The notes beneath the pieces were generated by a model, which ran no database searches, was not told where the DNA came from, and saw only the letters and a list, made by a program, of their open reading frames with translations. This document shows, piece by piece, positions 7,659 to 15,742 of a stretch of DNA of 33,734 bases. The translations under genes and the position numbers were made by a program. The DNA lies in the NCBI GenBank assembly GCA_038117265.1, contig JAYOFO010000023.1:1-33734 (forward strand). Reading direction: 5' to 3'. The stretch's first letter is position 1. Every line of letters starts with the position of its first letter. The DNA is from JAYPUG01 sp038117265 (lineage in GTDB: Bacteria; Pseudomonadota; Alphaproteobacteria; UBA6615).

Positions 7659-7904
7659 ATGTCCGATCGCTGCCGTGACACCGGATGCGGTGCAACCCGC
7701 GACGGGGTCATCTTCGAGTTCTTCGCTGTGGGAAACGCGGTGAAGGTGTGCGCTATCGACGAGCACACAGGTCTCGAGGTGACGATCGTGGGGCCGGTTT
7801 CGGCCGGCGAGGAGGCCTTGCGCCGTAAGGCCCTGGCGAAACTCCGTTACGCGCTGGGCAAGAAGCGGCCCGCACCGCTCGACAGGCGCGGCTTCCTGGC
7901 CTGA
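7659..7904 (+). CDS. Small conserved alphaproteobacterial protein (DUF6898-like)
   Basis: The protein has 81 residues. The core reads GVIFEFFAVGNAVKVCAIDEHTGLEVTIVGPVSAG and ends in a basic helix LRRKALAKLRYALGKK. I recall this pattern from a small conserved alphaproteobacterial family of unknown function (DUF6898-like). The predicted shape is two or three beta strands followed by a helix. The ATG at 7659 has a GGGAGAAGAG site directly upstream, better than the longer frame from 7596. It is divergent from the cupin gene, sharing a 92-bp gap, and lies 111 bp before the binding-protein gene. Three cysteines cluster in the first 45 residues. Function not known. Confidence 0.7.
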   Translation: MSDRCRDTGCGATRDGVIFEFFAVGNAVKVCAIDEHTGLEVTIVGPVSAGEEALRRKALAKLRYALGKKRPAPLDRRGFLA

Positions 7905-8015
7905 TGCTTGCCGCTGTTTCCGGCCCGCGATATCTTTTCCTCGCAACCTGCCGGCGTCAGATCAGCGTGACCGTCAGGTCGGTCGGCACAACTTCGAACC
8001 AGGCGGAACCAGCAG

Positions 8016-9230
8016 ATGAGAGCCACCCCGGTCATTGTCAGCATTGTCCTCGTCGTTCTCGTCGCGATCGGTATCTCGTTCGAGGAGGATTCCGGCCCGC
8101 AAGGGGGCGCCAAAATCGGTGCGCTGATGCCGATGACCGGGGGCCTCCAGGTCTATGGCCAGACGTCGCTCAACGGCGTGCGGATGGCCGTCGACGAGGT
8201 CAACGCCGCCGGCGGCGTGCTCGGCGGTCCCCTGGGCCTGTCGGTCGGCGACACCCAGACCAACCCGCAGGCCGGCGTGGACGCCGCCAAGCGCCTGGTC
8301 GAGACGGAGGGGGTCGCGGGGCTTGTCGGCGCGCTGTCCAGCGGCGTGACGATTCCCGTCGCCAGCTCCGTTTCCTCGGTCGATGGCGTGCCGCAGATTT
8401 CGGGCGCCTCGACGTCGCCGGTCATCACCGGCCTGGCCGACAAGGATTTCCTTTTCCGCACGGTGCCCAGCGATGCGCTGCAGGGCGTGATCCTTGCCGA
8501 CGTCATGCAGAAGAAGGGGCTCGACCGGATCGGCATCGTCTACCTGAACAACGATTACGGGCAGGGGCTGGCCGAGGCGATCGAGGGTGCGTTCACCGGC
8601 ACCATCGCCAGCATGGTGGCGTTCGAGGAGAAGCAGGCCTCGTTCCGCGCCGAGCTTCAGAAGGCGAAGGACGGCGGTGCCGAGACCCTGGTGCTGATCG
8701 GTTACCCCGGCGACGGCATTCCCATGTTGCGCCAGGCGCTCGAGGAACAGCTGTTCGCGAAGTTCGTCTTCACCGACGGCATGAAGGCGCAGGAGGTCGT
8801 GGATGCGATCGGCGGCGATCTTCTGGAAGGCGCCTATGGCACCGCGCCGAGCGCCGATGCCGATGCCGCCACGGCCAAGGCCTTCAAGGCGCTCTACGAG
8901 ACCAAGTATGGCGAACTGCCGCCCCAGCCGTTCATCGACGCCGCATATGACGCGGCGATCCTGCTTGCGCTCGCCATCGAGAAGGCGGGCACGACCGAGG
9001 GCACGGCCGTCCGCGACGCGCTGCGTGCCGTTGCCGGTCCGCCGGGGCGCAAGTTCGGACCGGGCCAGTTTGCGGCCGCGAAGGCGGCCCTGAACGCGGG
9101 CGAGGACATCGATTACGAGGGCGCGGCGGGGTCGCAGGATTTCGATGCGAACGGCGACGTGCCGGGCACCTACACCGAGTGGGCGATCCGCGGCGGCAAG
9201 GTCGAGGACGTCAACCTCATTCGGCCTTGA
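8016..9230 (+). CDS. ABC transporter substrate-binding protein, branched-chain amino-acid (LivJ) type
   Basis: The 404-residue periplasmic-binding protein belongs to the type I fold (Peripla_BP_6). A single hydrophobic N-terminal segment (about residues 5-20) targets it to the membrane or periplasm; no clear lipobox or signal-peptidase AxA site is visible, so it could stay membrane-anchored. The mature part starts with KIGALMPMTGGLQVYGQ and includes LNGVRMAVDEVNAAGGVLGGPL and IGIVYLNNDYGQGLAEA, typical of this family. It faces the livGFHM operon, ending 10 bp from livM on the other strand, so it must have its own promoter yet probably feeds that transporter. The ligand may be branched-chain amino acids, amides or another small compound. 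Confidence 0.88.
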   Translation: MRATPVIVSIVLVVLVAIGISFEEDSGPQGGAKIGALMPMTGGLQVYGQTSLNGVRMAVDEVNAAGGVLGGPLGLSVGDTQTNPQAGVDAAKRLVETEGVAGLVGALSSGVTIPVASSVSSVDGVPQISGASTSPVITGLADKDFLFRTVPSDALQGVILADVMQKKGLDRIGIVYLNNDYGQGLAEAIEGAFTGTIASMVAFEEKQASFRAELQKAKDGGAETLVLIGYPGDGIPMLRQALEEQLFAKFVFTDGMKAQEVVDAIGGDLLEGAYGTAPSADADAATAKAFKALYETKYGELPPQPFIDAAYDAAILLALAIEKAGTTEGTAVRDALRAVAGPPGRKFGPGQFAAAKAALNAGEDIDYEGAAGSQDFDANGDVPGTYTEWAIRGGKVEDVNLIRP

Positions 9231-9240
9231 GCGCCCCAGT

Positions 9241-10182
9241 CTAGTCCCGCGCCGATCGCGGCGTCTGCTCGGGTAGCAGCCCGTTGGGCCGGTTCAGCAG
9301 GATGATCTGCAGCAGCACGCCGATCAGCAGGACGCGGAGCGAGCCGGCCCGCGTCTGCAACTCGATCGGCAGCAGCTCGGTCAGGAACCCCGAGCCGGAC
9401 CAGATCGCCCACACCGCGAACGCACCGGCGACGGCGCCCAGATTGTTGCCGCTACCACCCGCGATCAGCATCACCCAGACGACGAAGGTGGTGAGCAGCG
9501 GATCGAAGGCCTCGGGGCTGACAAAGGCGAAGAAGTGGGCGTACAGCCCGCCGCCGAGGCCCATGATGGCCGCGCCCAGGACGAAGGATTCGATGCGGAA
9601 GCGAAACACGTTCTTGCCCGCGGCGAGGGTCGCGGCCTCGTCCTCGCGCAGCGCGCGCTGGACGCGGCCCCACGGCGCATGGCGCAGGGTCTCGATCGCC
9701 AGGAACACCAGCGCGAGCGCTGCCGCGACGATCGCCAGGAAGATCAGCGCCGGCGCGTCGCCGCCCAGCTCGGCGAACGGCTTCGGGATGCCGGGAATGC
9801 CGCGCACGCCGTTGGTCAGCGAGGCCTCGTTCTTCAGGGCGAGGCGCACGATTTCCGCGATGCCGATGGTCGCGATCGCAAGGTAGTCGGTACGCAGGTT
9901 CACGGTGACGAGGCCGATCAGCACCGCGAGCAGGGCGCTGAGCAGGATTCCGGCCGCCAGCCCCGCAATCATCGGCAAACCGAAGCCGCCGAGATGCGCG
10001 CCGCCGGGATCGGTGGTGAGGATGGCCGAGGTGTAGGCGCCGACGGCCCAGAAGGCGTGGACGCCCAGGTTGAACTGGCCGGAGAAGCCCCACTGCACGT
10101 TCAGGCCGAGGGCGAAGACCGCATAGATGCCCGCGAACGTCGCGAAAAAGACGAGGAAGGAGAGGAGGCCGGGAAGTTCCAT
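9241..10182 (-). CDS. livM: Branched-chain amino-acid type ABC transporter permease LivM
   Basis: The 313-residue inner-membrane permease is the second of the two that form the LivHM channel. Multiple hydrophobic helices begin with LLSFLVFFATFAGIYAVFAL. The family stretch LGLNVQWGFSGQFNLGVHAFWAVGAYTSA and the coupling-loop region AALREDEAATLAAGKNVFRFR-like text (RALREDEAATLAAGKN) are present, as is the late AGGSGNNLGAVAGA segment. The ATG at 10182 is two bases after the livH stop, indicating coupled translation. It is the last gene of the operon. Substrate assignment follows the family, not direct evidence. Confidence 0.92.
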   Translation of the reverse strand: MELPGLLSFLVFFATFAGIYAVFALGLNVQWGFSGQFNLGVHAFWAVGAYTSAILTTDPGGAHLGGFGLPMIAGLAAGILLSALLAVLIGLVTVNLRTDYLAIATIGIAEIVRLALKNEASLTNGVRGIPGIPKPFAELGGDAPALIFLAIVAAALALVFLAIETLRHAPWGRVQRALREDEAATLAAGKNVFRFRIESFVLGAAIMGLGGGLYAHFFAFVSPEAFDPLLTTFVVWVMLIAGGSGNNLGAVAGAFAVWAIWSGSGFLTELLPIELQTRAGSLRVLLIGVLLQIILLNRPNGLLPEQTPRSARD

Positions 10183-10184
10183 GC

Positions 10185-11042
10185 TCAGCGCCCCGCGATC
10201 AGCCCGGTCGGCCGCCAAACGAGCATTGCGACGATGATCACGAAGGCGACGGCCGGCTTGTAGACGGGCGGGAGGAAGAGGGTGGAAAGCTCGGTCGCGA
10301 TGCCGATGGCGAGGCCGCCCAGGATGGCGCCGTACGGGTTGCCGATGCCGCCGAGAATCGCGGCCGCGAAGACCGGCAGCAGGATGTGCCAGCCGAGCGT
10401 GGGCACCAGGCGGGTGTCGAGCGCGAGGAACATCCCCGCCGCTGCCGCCAGTCCGCCGCCGATGATCCAGGTCCAGGCGATGACCCGCTCGGTGTCGATG
10501 CCCGTGACGCGGGCGAGGTCGGGGTCGTCGGCCATCGCGCGCATCGCCTTTCCGGTCCGCGTGCGCCGCAGGAAGAGGTGCAGCGCCGCGACGAGCACGG
10601 CCGTGCCGGCGAGGATGGTCACATGGTCGGGCTTGATGCGCAGGCCGCCGACGGTCCACGGCGTCGAGATGGCGGTGTCGTAGACCACCGTGTCGGGCCC
10701 GAACGCCATCTCGATGACGCTGCGCAGGATGAGCGCGATCCCGAATGACGAGAATAGCAGGATGACCGGTGCGGTGCGGCGCAGCCGCCGGTAGATCGTG
10801 CGGTCGATCGCCAGCGCGACCGCGATGGTCAGCACCAGGGCCAGCGCGAAACCCAGGGGCAGCGGCCAGCCGAGGATGCCCGCGAACACGAAGGCGAGGT
10901 ATGCCCCGAGGGTCATCATGTCGCCATGCGCGAAATGGGCGAAGCGCAGGATGCCGAACAGCAACGACACGCCCACGGCCCCGAGCGCGACGATCCCGCC
11001 GAGGACAATTCCGAACACCAGGAGTTGCAGGATATCGATCAT
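10185..11042 (-). CDS. livH: Branched-chain amino-acid type ABC transporter permease LivH
   Basis: The 285-residue inner-membrane permease starts MIDILQLLVFGIVLGGIVAL. The LivH hallmarks are present: SLLFGILRFAHFAHGDMMTLGAY near the N-terminus, the coupling region GKAMRAMADDPDLARVTGID, and AAILGGIGNPYGAILGG near the C-terminus. The ATG overlaps the livF stop in an ATGA, and the stop sits two bases before livM, so all four genes form one translationally coupled unit. It pairs with LivM to form the membrane pore. Confidence 0.93.
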   Translation of the reverse strand: MIDILQLLVFGIVLGGIVALGAVGVSLLFGILRFAHFAHGDMMTLGAYLAFVFAGILGWPLPLGFALALVLTIAVALAIDRTIYRRLRRTAPVILLFSSFGIALILRSVIEMAFGPDTVVYDTAISTPWTVGGLRIKPDHVTILAGTAVLVAALHLFLRRTRTGKAMRAMADDPDLARVTGIDTERVIAWTWIIGGGLAAAAGMFLALDTRLVPTLGWHILLPVFAAAILGGIGNPYGAILGGLAIGIATELSTLFLPPVYKPAVAFVIIVAMLVWRPTGLIAGR

Positions 11043-11752
11043 CCGCGCGCGCCTCCCAGGAAGGCGGCGGCCACCTCGCGGTTCGCGAGCAGCGCCGCGC
11101 CGGTGTCGGCAAACCGGGTCTCTCCGAGCACGAGCACCACGCCCCGGTCGGCCGCATGGAGCGCGCGCCGCGCGTTCTGCTCGACCATCAGCACGGCGGT
11201 GCCCCCGGCGCGGATGTCGGCGATGCGCGCGAAGATCTCGTCGACATATTTCGGCGACAGGCCGGCGGTCGGTTCGTCGAGGAGCAGCAGCCTGGGCCGC
11301 GACATCAGTGCGCGCGCGATCGCGACCATCTGGCGCTGTCCGCCGGACATTTCGCCGGCGGGCTGCTTCCGGCGTGCGTGCAGGTCGGGAAACACCGACC
11401 AGACGCGCTCGAGGTCCGGGCCGATGTCGTCGCGGCGCAGATAGGCGCCCATCTCGAGGTTCTCGGTCACCGTCAATGTGGGGAAGACGTTGCGCTCCTG
11501 CGGGACGTATGCGAGGCCGCGTGCGACGAGGGTTGCCGTCGCGGCATTCGTGATGTCCGCCCCGTCGAAGCGGACTTCGCCCCGTCGCACGGCCACCAGC
11601 CCGAAGACCGCCTTCATCAGGGTGGACTTGCCCGCGCCGTTGGGGCCGACGATGACGACGATCTCGTCGGCCGCGACCGAGAGATTCGCGCCGTGCAGGA
11701 TGTCGACCTCGCCATAGCCGCCATGGATCCCGTCGACGGCAAGCATGTTCAT
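11039..11752 (-). CDS. livF: Branched-chain amino-acid type ABC transporter ATPase LivF
   Basis: The 237-residue ATPase subunit powers the LivHM channel. Walker A is GPNGAGKSTLMK, the ABC signature MSGGQRQMVAIARAL, and Walker B RLLLLDEPTAGLSP. The short length, lacking the extra C-terminal segment of LivG, and the LAYVPQERNVFPTLTVTENL stretch identify LivF. The ATG at 11752 overlaps the livG stop (ATGA); the stop overlaps livH in the same way. Confidence 0.94.
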   Translation of the reverse strand: MNMLAVDGIHGGYGEVDILHGANLSVAADEIVVIVGPNGAGKSTLMKAVFGLVAVRRGEVRFDGADITNAATATLVARGLAYVPQERNVFPTLTVTENLEMGAYLRRDDIGPDLERVWSVFPDLHARRKQPAGEMSGGQRQMVAIARALMSRPRLLLLDEPTAGLSPKYVDEIFARIADIRAGGTAVLMVEQNARRALHAADRGVVLVLGETRFADTGAALLANREVAAAFLGGARG

Positions 11753-12531
11753 GCGTCGCGCCCGGCCGGCTCGGCCTCGCCGTGGCCGAAATAGGCATCG
11801 ATGACCGTGCGGTCGCGGCGCACCTCGTCGAAGCGCCCCTCGGCGATCACGCGCCCTTCGGCCATGACGATGACCGGGTCGCAGAGCTGTGCCACGACGT
11901 CCATATCGTGCTCGATGATGCAGAAGGTGAACCCCAATTCGCGATTGAGGCGCCGGATATTGGCGACCAGCTCGTTGAGCAGCGTCCGGTTGACGCCGGC
12001 GCCCGGCTCGTCGAGCAGGATCGTGCGGCAATCCGACATCATCGTCCGGCCGAGTTCGACCAGCTTCTTCTGGCCGCCCGACAGGGTCCCGGCGAGCTGT
12101 CCGGCGACCGGACCGAGGCCGAGGAACGCGATCACCTCGTCCGCGCGTCGTGCGATCGCCAGATCCTGCGCGCGGACCCGCCGATGCGCGAACCAGGCTG
12201 CCAGCACGTTTTCCCCGGACTGTCCCGACGGCACCACCATCAGGTTCTCGCGCACGGTCATCCGGTCGAACACCCGCGGGATCTGGAAGGTGCGCATCAG
12301 GCCGCGTTCGAACAGGCGGTGCGGCGACATCCCGGTCACGTCCTCGCCGCGGAACAGGATGTGTCCGCTGTCGGGGGCGAAGAAACCGGCCATGACGTTG
12401 AACAGGGTCGTCTTGCCCGCACCGTTGGGGCCGATCAGCCCCGTGATCGTGCCCTCGCGCACGCGCAGCGAGCAGTCCCGGATCGCCGAAATCCCGCCGA
12501 AGGTCTTGGTGATGTTGCGGGCGTCGATCAT
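11749..12531 (-). CDS. livG: Branched-chain amino-acid type ABC transporter ATPase LivG
   Basis: The 260-residue ATPase has Walker A GPNGAGKTTLFN, signature LSGGQKKLVELGRTMM and Walker B CRTILLDEPGAGVN, plus the LivG-type C-terminus (IEHDMDVVAQLCDPVIVMAEGRVIAEG). It is first in livG-livF-livH-livM. I choose the ATG at 12531 because MIDARNITKTFGG fits the family; the frame continues to an ATG at 12600, but that would read through a terminator hairpin. No clear Shine-Dalgarno precedes 12531. The upstream gap is only the mucR terminator, so the operon promoter is not obvious. Confidence 0.92.
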   Translation of the reverse strand: MIDARNITKTFGGISAIRDCSLRVREGTITGLIGPNGAGKTTLFNVMAGFFAPDSGHILFRGEDVTGMSPHRLFERGLMRTFQIPRVFDRMTVRENLMVVPSGQSGENVLAAWFAHRRVRAQDLAIARRADEVIAFLGLGPVAGQLAGTLSGGQKKLVELGRTMMSDCRTILLDEPGAGVNRTLLNELVANIRRLNRELGFTFCIIEHDMDVVAQLCDPVIVMAEGRVIAEGRFDEVRRDRTVIDAYFGHGEAEPAGRDA

Positions 12532-12552
12532 CGAATCCGGGCTCGGAAATCG

Positions 12553-12585
12553 AAAAAGGGCGGACACGCAAGCGTATCCACCCTT
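12553..12585 (-). terminator. Rho-independent terminator of the MucR-like gene
   Basis: On the minus strand a 14-bp stem (12585-12572 with 12569-12556) includes two G-U pairs and a two-base gap in the DNA, and is followed by a T run (complement of A's from 12553). It lies 21 bp before the livG start, so it also sits in the leader of the liv operon. Confidence 0.75.
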
Positions 12586-12622
12586 CGCGATGCGCCGCAA
12601 TGCGCGATCGGGAATGCCCGGT

Positions 12623-13036
12623 CTAGCGCTTGCGCTTGCCCAGCCCGATCTGCTTGGCGAACGCCGAACGCTGCTTGGCGTAGTTCGGTGCGACCATGGG
12701 ATAGTCGGCAGGCAGGCCCCACTTGGCGCGGTATTCCTTCGGCGTCATGTTGTATGCCGTGTGTAGGTAGCGCTTGAGCATCTTCAGCTTCTTGCCGTCT
12801 TCCAGGCAGACGATGTGGTCGGGCGTGATCGAACGCTTGATCGGGATGGCAGGCTTCTGCTTGGTCGGGCCCGCGTCGCCGTTGCCCAGCCCCTCGAGAC
12901 TGCCGAAGACCGACTGGATGACATCGGAAATCTGCGTTTCCGGAACGGCGTTGTTCCCGACATAGGCGGACACGACCTGCGTGGTCATGCGAAGAAGCTC
13001 GTCACGCGACGGCGTGTCTGGATTGTTTTCTGTCAT
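12623..13036 (-). CDS. Ros/MucR-family transcriptional regulator lacking zinc ligands
   Basis: The 137-residue protein belongs to the Ros/MucR family, nucleoid-associated-like repressors that bind AT-rich promoters and control envelope, motility and cell-cycle genes. The N-terminal part (DELLRMTTQVVSAYVGNN) is the oligomerisation region. The DNA-binding part runs from HIVCLEDGKKLKMLKRYLHTAYNMTPKEYRAKWGLPADYPMV onwards. Only the first cysteine of the zinc finger remains: the second Cys is Asp, and the two His positions are Tyr and Ala-Tyr. Some family members are known to fold without zinc. The ATG at 13036 gives the usual N-terminus; the frame to 13093 is unlikely. A long AT-richer upstream region suggests autoregulation. 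Confidence 0.88.
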   Translation of the reverse strand: MTENNPDTPSRDELLRMTTQVVSAYVGNNAVPETQISDVIQSVFGSLEGLGNGDAGPTKQKPAIPIKRSITPDHIVCLEDGKKLKMLKRYLHTAYNMTPKEYRAKWGLPADYPMVAPNYAKQRSAFAKQIGLGKRKR

Positions 13037-13397
13037 TCTTGGCCCCCGGTCAGCGGCGCACGGGCGTGCGTTGTTATGGCCCGGTGATCGCATGGGCGGT
13101 TCGTGCGGTCAATACGACATTCGAATAATCGCCAATAGTTTTCGCAAATACCGAAGTGTTTCCCAGTCACACGACAGAACACATGCGTGCCCGGCGAGTT
13201 CTCGCCGCAGCGCCGACTGGGGAATTCCAGCATTCTTCCGGGTCCCGATATTGCAATGCGCAATGTCGTGCGCATTCCGGTTTTCCACACATTCCGACGC
13301 GACTGGTTGTGTTGCGCTGGCGATGGAAAACGAGATGTGGTAATTGGAGGCCAATCGGGTAAACGCCAATCTGGCGCCATTCAAGCGGACTTGATGC
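13037..13397. other. 361-bp intergenic region between mucR-like gene and rpiB
   Basis: No convincing gene lies here. The stretch is less GC-rich than its surroundings and must hold the divergent promoters of the mucR-like gene and rpiB. It contains the inverted repeat at 13255-13276 and two GCCAAT copies near 13353-13372. Short frames crossing it are not supported by codon pattern or ribosome sites. Confidence 0.6.
13255..13276. repeat. Inverted repeat upstream of rpiB and mucR-like gene
   Basis: AATGCGCA (13255-13262) and TGCGCATT (13269-13276) form perfect 8-bp arms around six bases. There is no following T run, so it is more like an operator than a terminator. It may be a control site for rpiB or for mucR autoregulation. 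Confidence 0.4.
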
Positions 13398-13835
13398 ATG
13401 AGCGAAGGCACGGTCGCGATCGCTGCCGATCACGCGGGTTACGCCCTCAAGGAGGAGCTGAAGGCCGACCTTCACGAGCGGGGGGTGGCCCTGATCGACC
13501 TGGGGACGGGGGGGCCCGAATCCGTCGACTATCCGGACTTCGGCGAGGCTGTCGGGCGGGCGGTCGCCACGGGCGAGGCGGAGCGCGGCATCGTGATCTG
13601 CGGGACCGGGATCGGAATTTCCATCGCCGCAAACCGCATCGCTGGGGTGCGCTCCGCCGTCTGCCACGACGCCACTTCGGCTAGGCTGGCGCGCGCGCAC
13701 AACGATGCGAATGTGATGGCGCTCGGCGCGCGCCTGATCGGGCCCGAGGTGGCGCGCGATTGTGTCGCGGCGTTCCTAGGCACGCCCTTCGAGGGTGGCG
13801 AGCGCCACGTTCGGCGGATCCGGAAACTGGGATGA
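13398..13835 (+). CDS. rpiB: Ribose-5-phosphate isomerase B
   Basis: RpiB interconverts ribose 5-phosphate and ribulose 5-phosphate in the pentose phosphate pathway. The 145-residue length is standard. The phosphate-binding start VAIAADHAGYALK, the catalytic Cys68 in GIVICGTGIGIS and the HNDANVMALG segment (His101) are all present. The ATG at 13398 has only a weak GGA upstream. The gene sits 49 bp before glyA, a pairing common in Alphaproteobacteria, and starts the long forward block. Some RpiB relatives act on other sugars such as allose 6-phosphate, but the genomic context favours the housekeeping role: ribulose 5-phosphate is also a riboflavin precursor used by the RibBX gene downstream. 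Confidence 0.94.
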   Translation: MSEGTVAIAADHAGYALKEELKADLHERGVALIDLGTGGPESVDYPDFGEAVGRAVATGEAERGIVICGTGIGISIAANRIAGVRSAVCHDATSARLARAHNDANVMALGARLIGPEVARDCVAAFLGTPFEGGERHVRRIRKLG

Positions 13836-13884
13836 GAGATCGCCGGCACCGGCCGGCGGAACACATGACGTAGTGAGGACGTGG

Positions 13885-15198
13885 ATGTCCATGAGCAGCC
13901 AAGCCGCAACGGGCGAAGACCAGACCGACGACTATTTCGGGCGGGGCCTTGCCGAGGCCGATCCCGATATCTTCGGTGCCGTCACGCGCGAGCTCGATCG
14001 CCAGCGCGACCAGGTCGAACTGATCGCGTCGGAGAACATCGTTTCGCGCGCCGTGCTGGAGGCGGCGGGCACCGTGCTGACCAACAAGTATGCCGAGGGC
14101 TATCCCGGACGGCGCTATTATGGCGGCTGCGAGTTCGTCGACGAGGCTGAAACGCTCGCCATCGAGCGCGCCAAGCGCCTCTTCGGGTGCGCATTCGCGA
14201 ACGTCCAGCCGCATTCGGGCTCGCAGGCCAACCAGGCCGTCTTCATGGCGTTGGCCAAGCCGGGTGACTGCGTGCTGGGCATGTCGCTGGCGGCCGGAGG
14301 CCATCTCACCCACGGGGCGGCGCCGAACCAGTCGGGCAAGTGGTTCGAGGCGATTCAGTACGGCGTGCGGCGCGAGGATGCGCGCATCGACATGGACGAG
14401 GTGGCGCGCCTGGCCAGGGAACACAAGCCGACGATCATCATCGCGGGCGGTTCCGCCTATCCGCGCGTCACCGACTTCGCCACCTTCCGCGAAATCGCGG
14501 ATTCGGTGGGTGCGAAGCTGATGGTCGACATGGCCCACTTCGCCGGCCTCGTCGCCGGCGGTGCGCATCCCAGCCCGTTCCCGCACGCCCATGTCGTGAC
14601 GACGACCACCCACAAGACATTGCGCGGTCCGCGCGGCGGCATGGTGCTGACCAACGACGAGGACATCGCCAAGAAAGTCAATTCGGCGGTGTTCCCCGGC
14701 CTGCAGGGCGGCCCGCTGATGCACATCATCGCCGCCAAGGCGGTCGCCTTCGGCGAGGCGCTGCGGCCGGACTTCAAGACCTATGCGCAACGCGTGGTCG
14801 AGAATGCGCGCGCCCTTGCCGCGACCCTTGACGATGGCGGTCTCGACATCGTCTCGGGCGGAACCGACACGCACCTGATGCTGGTGGACCTCCGCCCCAA
14901 GGGGCTGACGGGAGACGTGACCGAGAAGGCGCTCGAGCGTGCGGGCCTGACCTGCAACAAGAACGGCATCCCGTTCGACCCCGAGAAGCCGATGGTGACG
15001 TCGGGCGTGCGCCTGGGAAGCCCCGCGGGCACGACCCGCGGGTTCGGGCCAGCGGAATTTCGCGAGGTCGGCGCGATGATCGTCGAGGTGCTCGACGGTC
15101 TCGCGGCAAACCCGGACGGCGATGCCCAGGTCGAGGCGGCGGTGCGCCGGCGCGTCAGCGAGCTCTGCGCGCGCTTCCCGATCTACAACGCCGGCTGA
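13885..15198 (+). CDS. glyA: Serine hydroxymethyltransferase
   Basis: GlyA converts serine and tetrahydrofolate to glycine and 5,10-methylene-tetrahydrofolate, the main one-carbon source. The 437-residue PLP enzyme has the cofactor lysine K244 in TTTTHKTLRGPRGG, the N-terminal substrate region ELIASENIVS, YAEGYPGRRYYGGCEFVDEAE, and DMAHFAGLVAGG. The ATG at 13885 follows GAGGA at five bases; a second ATG six bases later is also possible, while the frame upstream to 13795 overlaps rpiB and is rejected. nrdR follows 32 bp later. Confidence 0.97.
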   Translation: MSMSSQAATGEDQTDDYFGRGLAEADPDIFGAVTRELDRQRDQVELIASENIVSRAVLEAAGTVLTNKYAEGYPGRRYYGGCEFVDEAETLAIERAKRLFGCAFANVQPHSGSQANQAVFMALAKPGDCVLGMSLAAGGHLTHGAAPNQSGKWFEAIQYGVRREDARIDMDEVARLAREHKPTIIIAGGSAYPRVTDFATFREIADSVGAKLMVDMAHFAGLVAGGAHPSPFPHAHVVTTTTHKTLRGPRGGMVLTNDEDIAKKVNSAVFPGLQGGPLMHIIAAKAVAFGEALRPDFKTYAQRVVENARALAATLDDGGLDIVSGGTDTHLMLVDLRPKGLTGDVTEKALERAGLTCNKNGIPFDPEKPMVTSGVRLGSPAGTTRGFGPAEFREVGAMIVEVLDGLAANPDGDAQVEAAVRRRVSELCARFPIYNAG

Positions 15199-15230
15199 AC
15201 CGGCACGAACCGAAGCAGGGGAAACGATCG

Positions 15231-15710
15231 ATGCGCTGTCCGTTCTGTGGTCACTCCGACACGCATGTGAAGGATTCGCGGCCCACCGAAGACAACACGG
15301 CGATCCGGCGGCGTCGGGCCTGCCCGGATTGCGGGGCACGGTGGACCACGTTCGAGCGCGTCCATCTGCGCGACCTCACGGTCATCAAGAAGAACGGTCA
15401 GCGTGTGCCGTTCGACCGCGATAAACTCGAATCCTCGATGCGCATCTCGCTGCGCAAGCGGTCGGTCGATCCCGAGCGGATCGAGCGGGTGGTGAGCGGA
15501 ATCGTGCGCCGCCTCGAATCGTCGGGCGAGACGGAGATCCCGTCGGATGCGATCGGCGAGGCGGTGATGGATGCGCTCGCCAATCTCGACTCGATCGCCT
15601 ATGTGCGCTTCGCCTCGGTCTACAAGAACTTCCGCGAGGTCCGCGACTTCGAGGACTTCATCGGCAGCGAGCGCCTGGCGGGCGAGGGAGAGCTGGTCGA
15701 AAACGATTGA
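15231..15710 (+). CDS. nrdR: Transcriptional repressor NrdR of ribonucleotide reductase genes
   Basis: NrdR senses ATP/dATP and represses ribonucleotide reductase operons. The 159-residue protein has an N-terminal zinc ribbon with C3, C6, C31 and C34 (MRCPFC and CPDCGARW) and then an ATP-cone (VIKKNGQRVPFDRDKL onward to YVRFASVYKNF). The ATG has a GGGGA site upstream. Its position between glyA and ribD is a recurrent arrangement in Proteobacteria. The stop overlaps a possible TTG for ribD. No NrdR box could be identified with confidence in the window. Confidence 0.96.
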   Translation: MRCPFCGHSDTHVKDSRPTEDNTAIRRRRACPDCGARWTTFERVHLRDLTVIKKNGQRVPFDRDKLESSMRISLRKRSVDPERIERVVSGIVRRLESSGETEIPSDAIGEAVMDALANLDSIAYVRFASVYKNFREVRDFEDFIGSERLAGEGELVEND

Positions 15711-15742
15711 CCGGCGCGGGCTCCGGCCCGACCCTGCCCCGC

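Noticed and set aside
13836..13884. Glycine riboswitch before glyA
   Set aside because: Only 49 bases separate the genes; no tandem aptamer is possible.
15711..15742. FMN riboswitch before ribD
   Set aside because: The gap after nrdR is far too short and lacks the conserved RFN elements.
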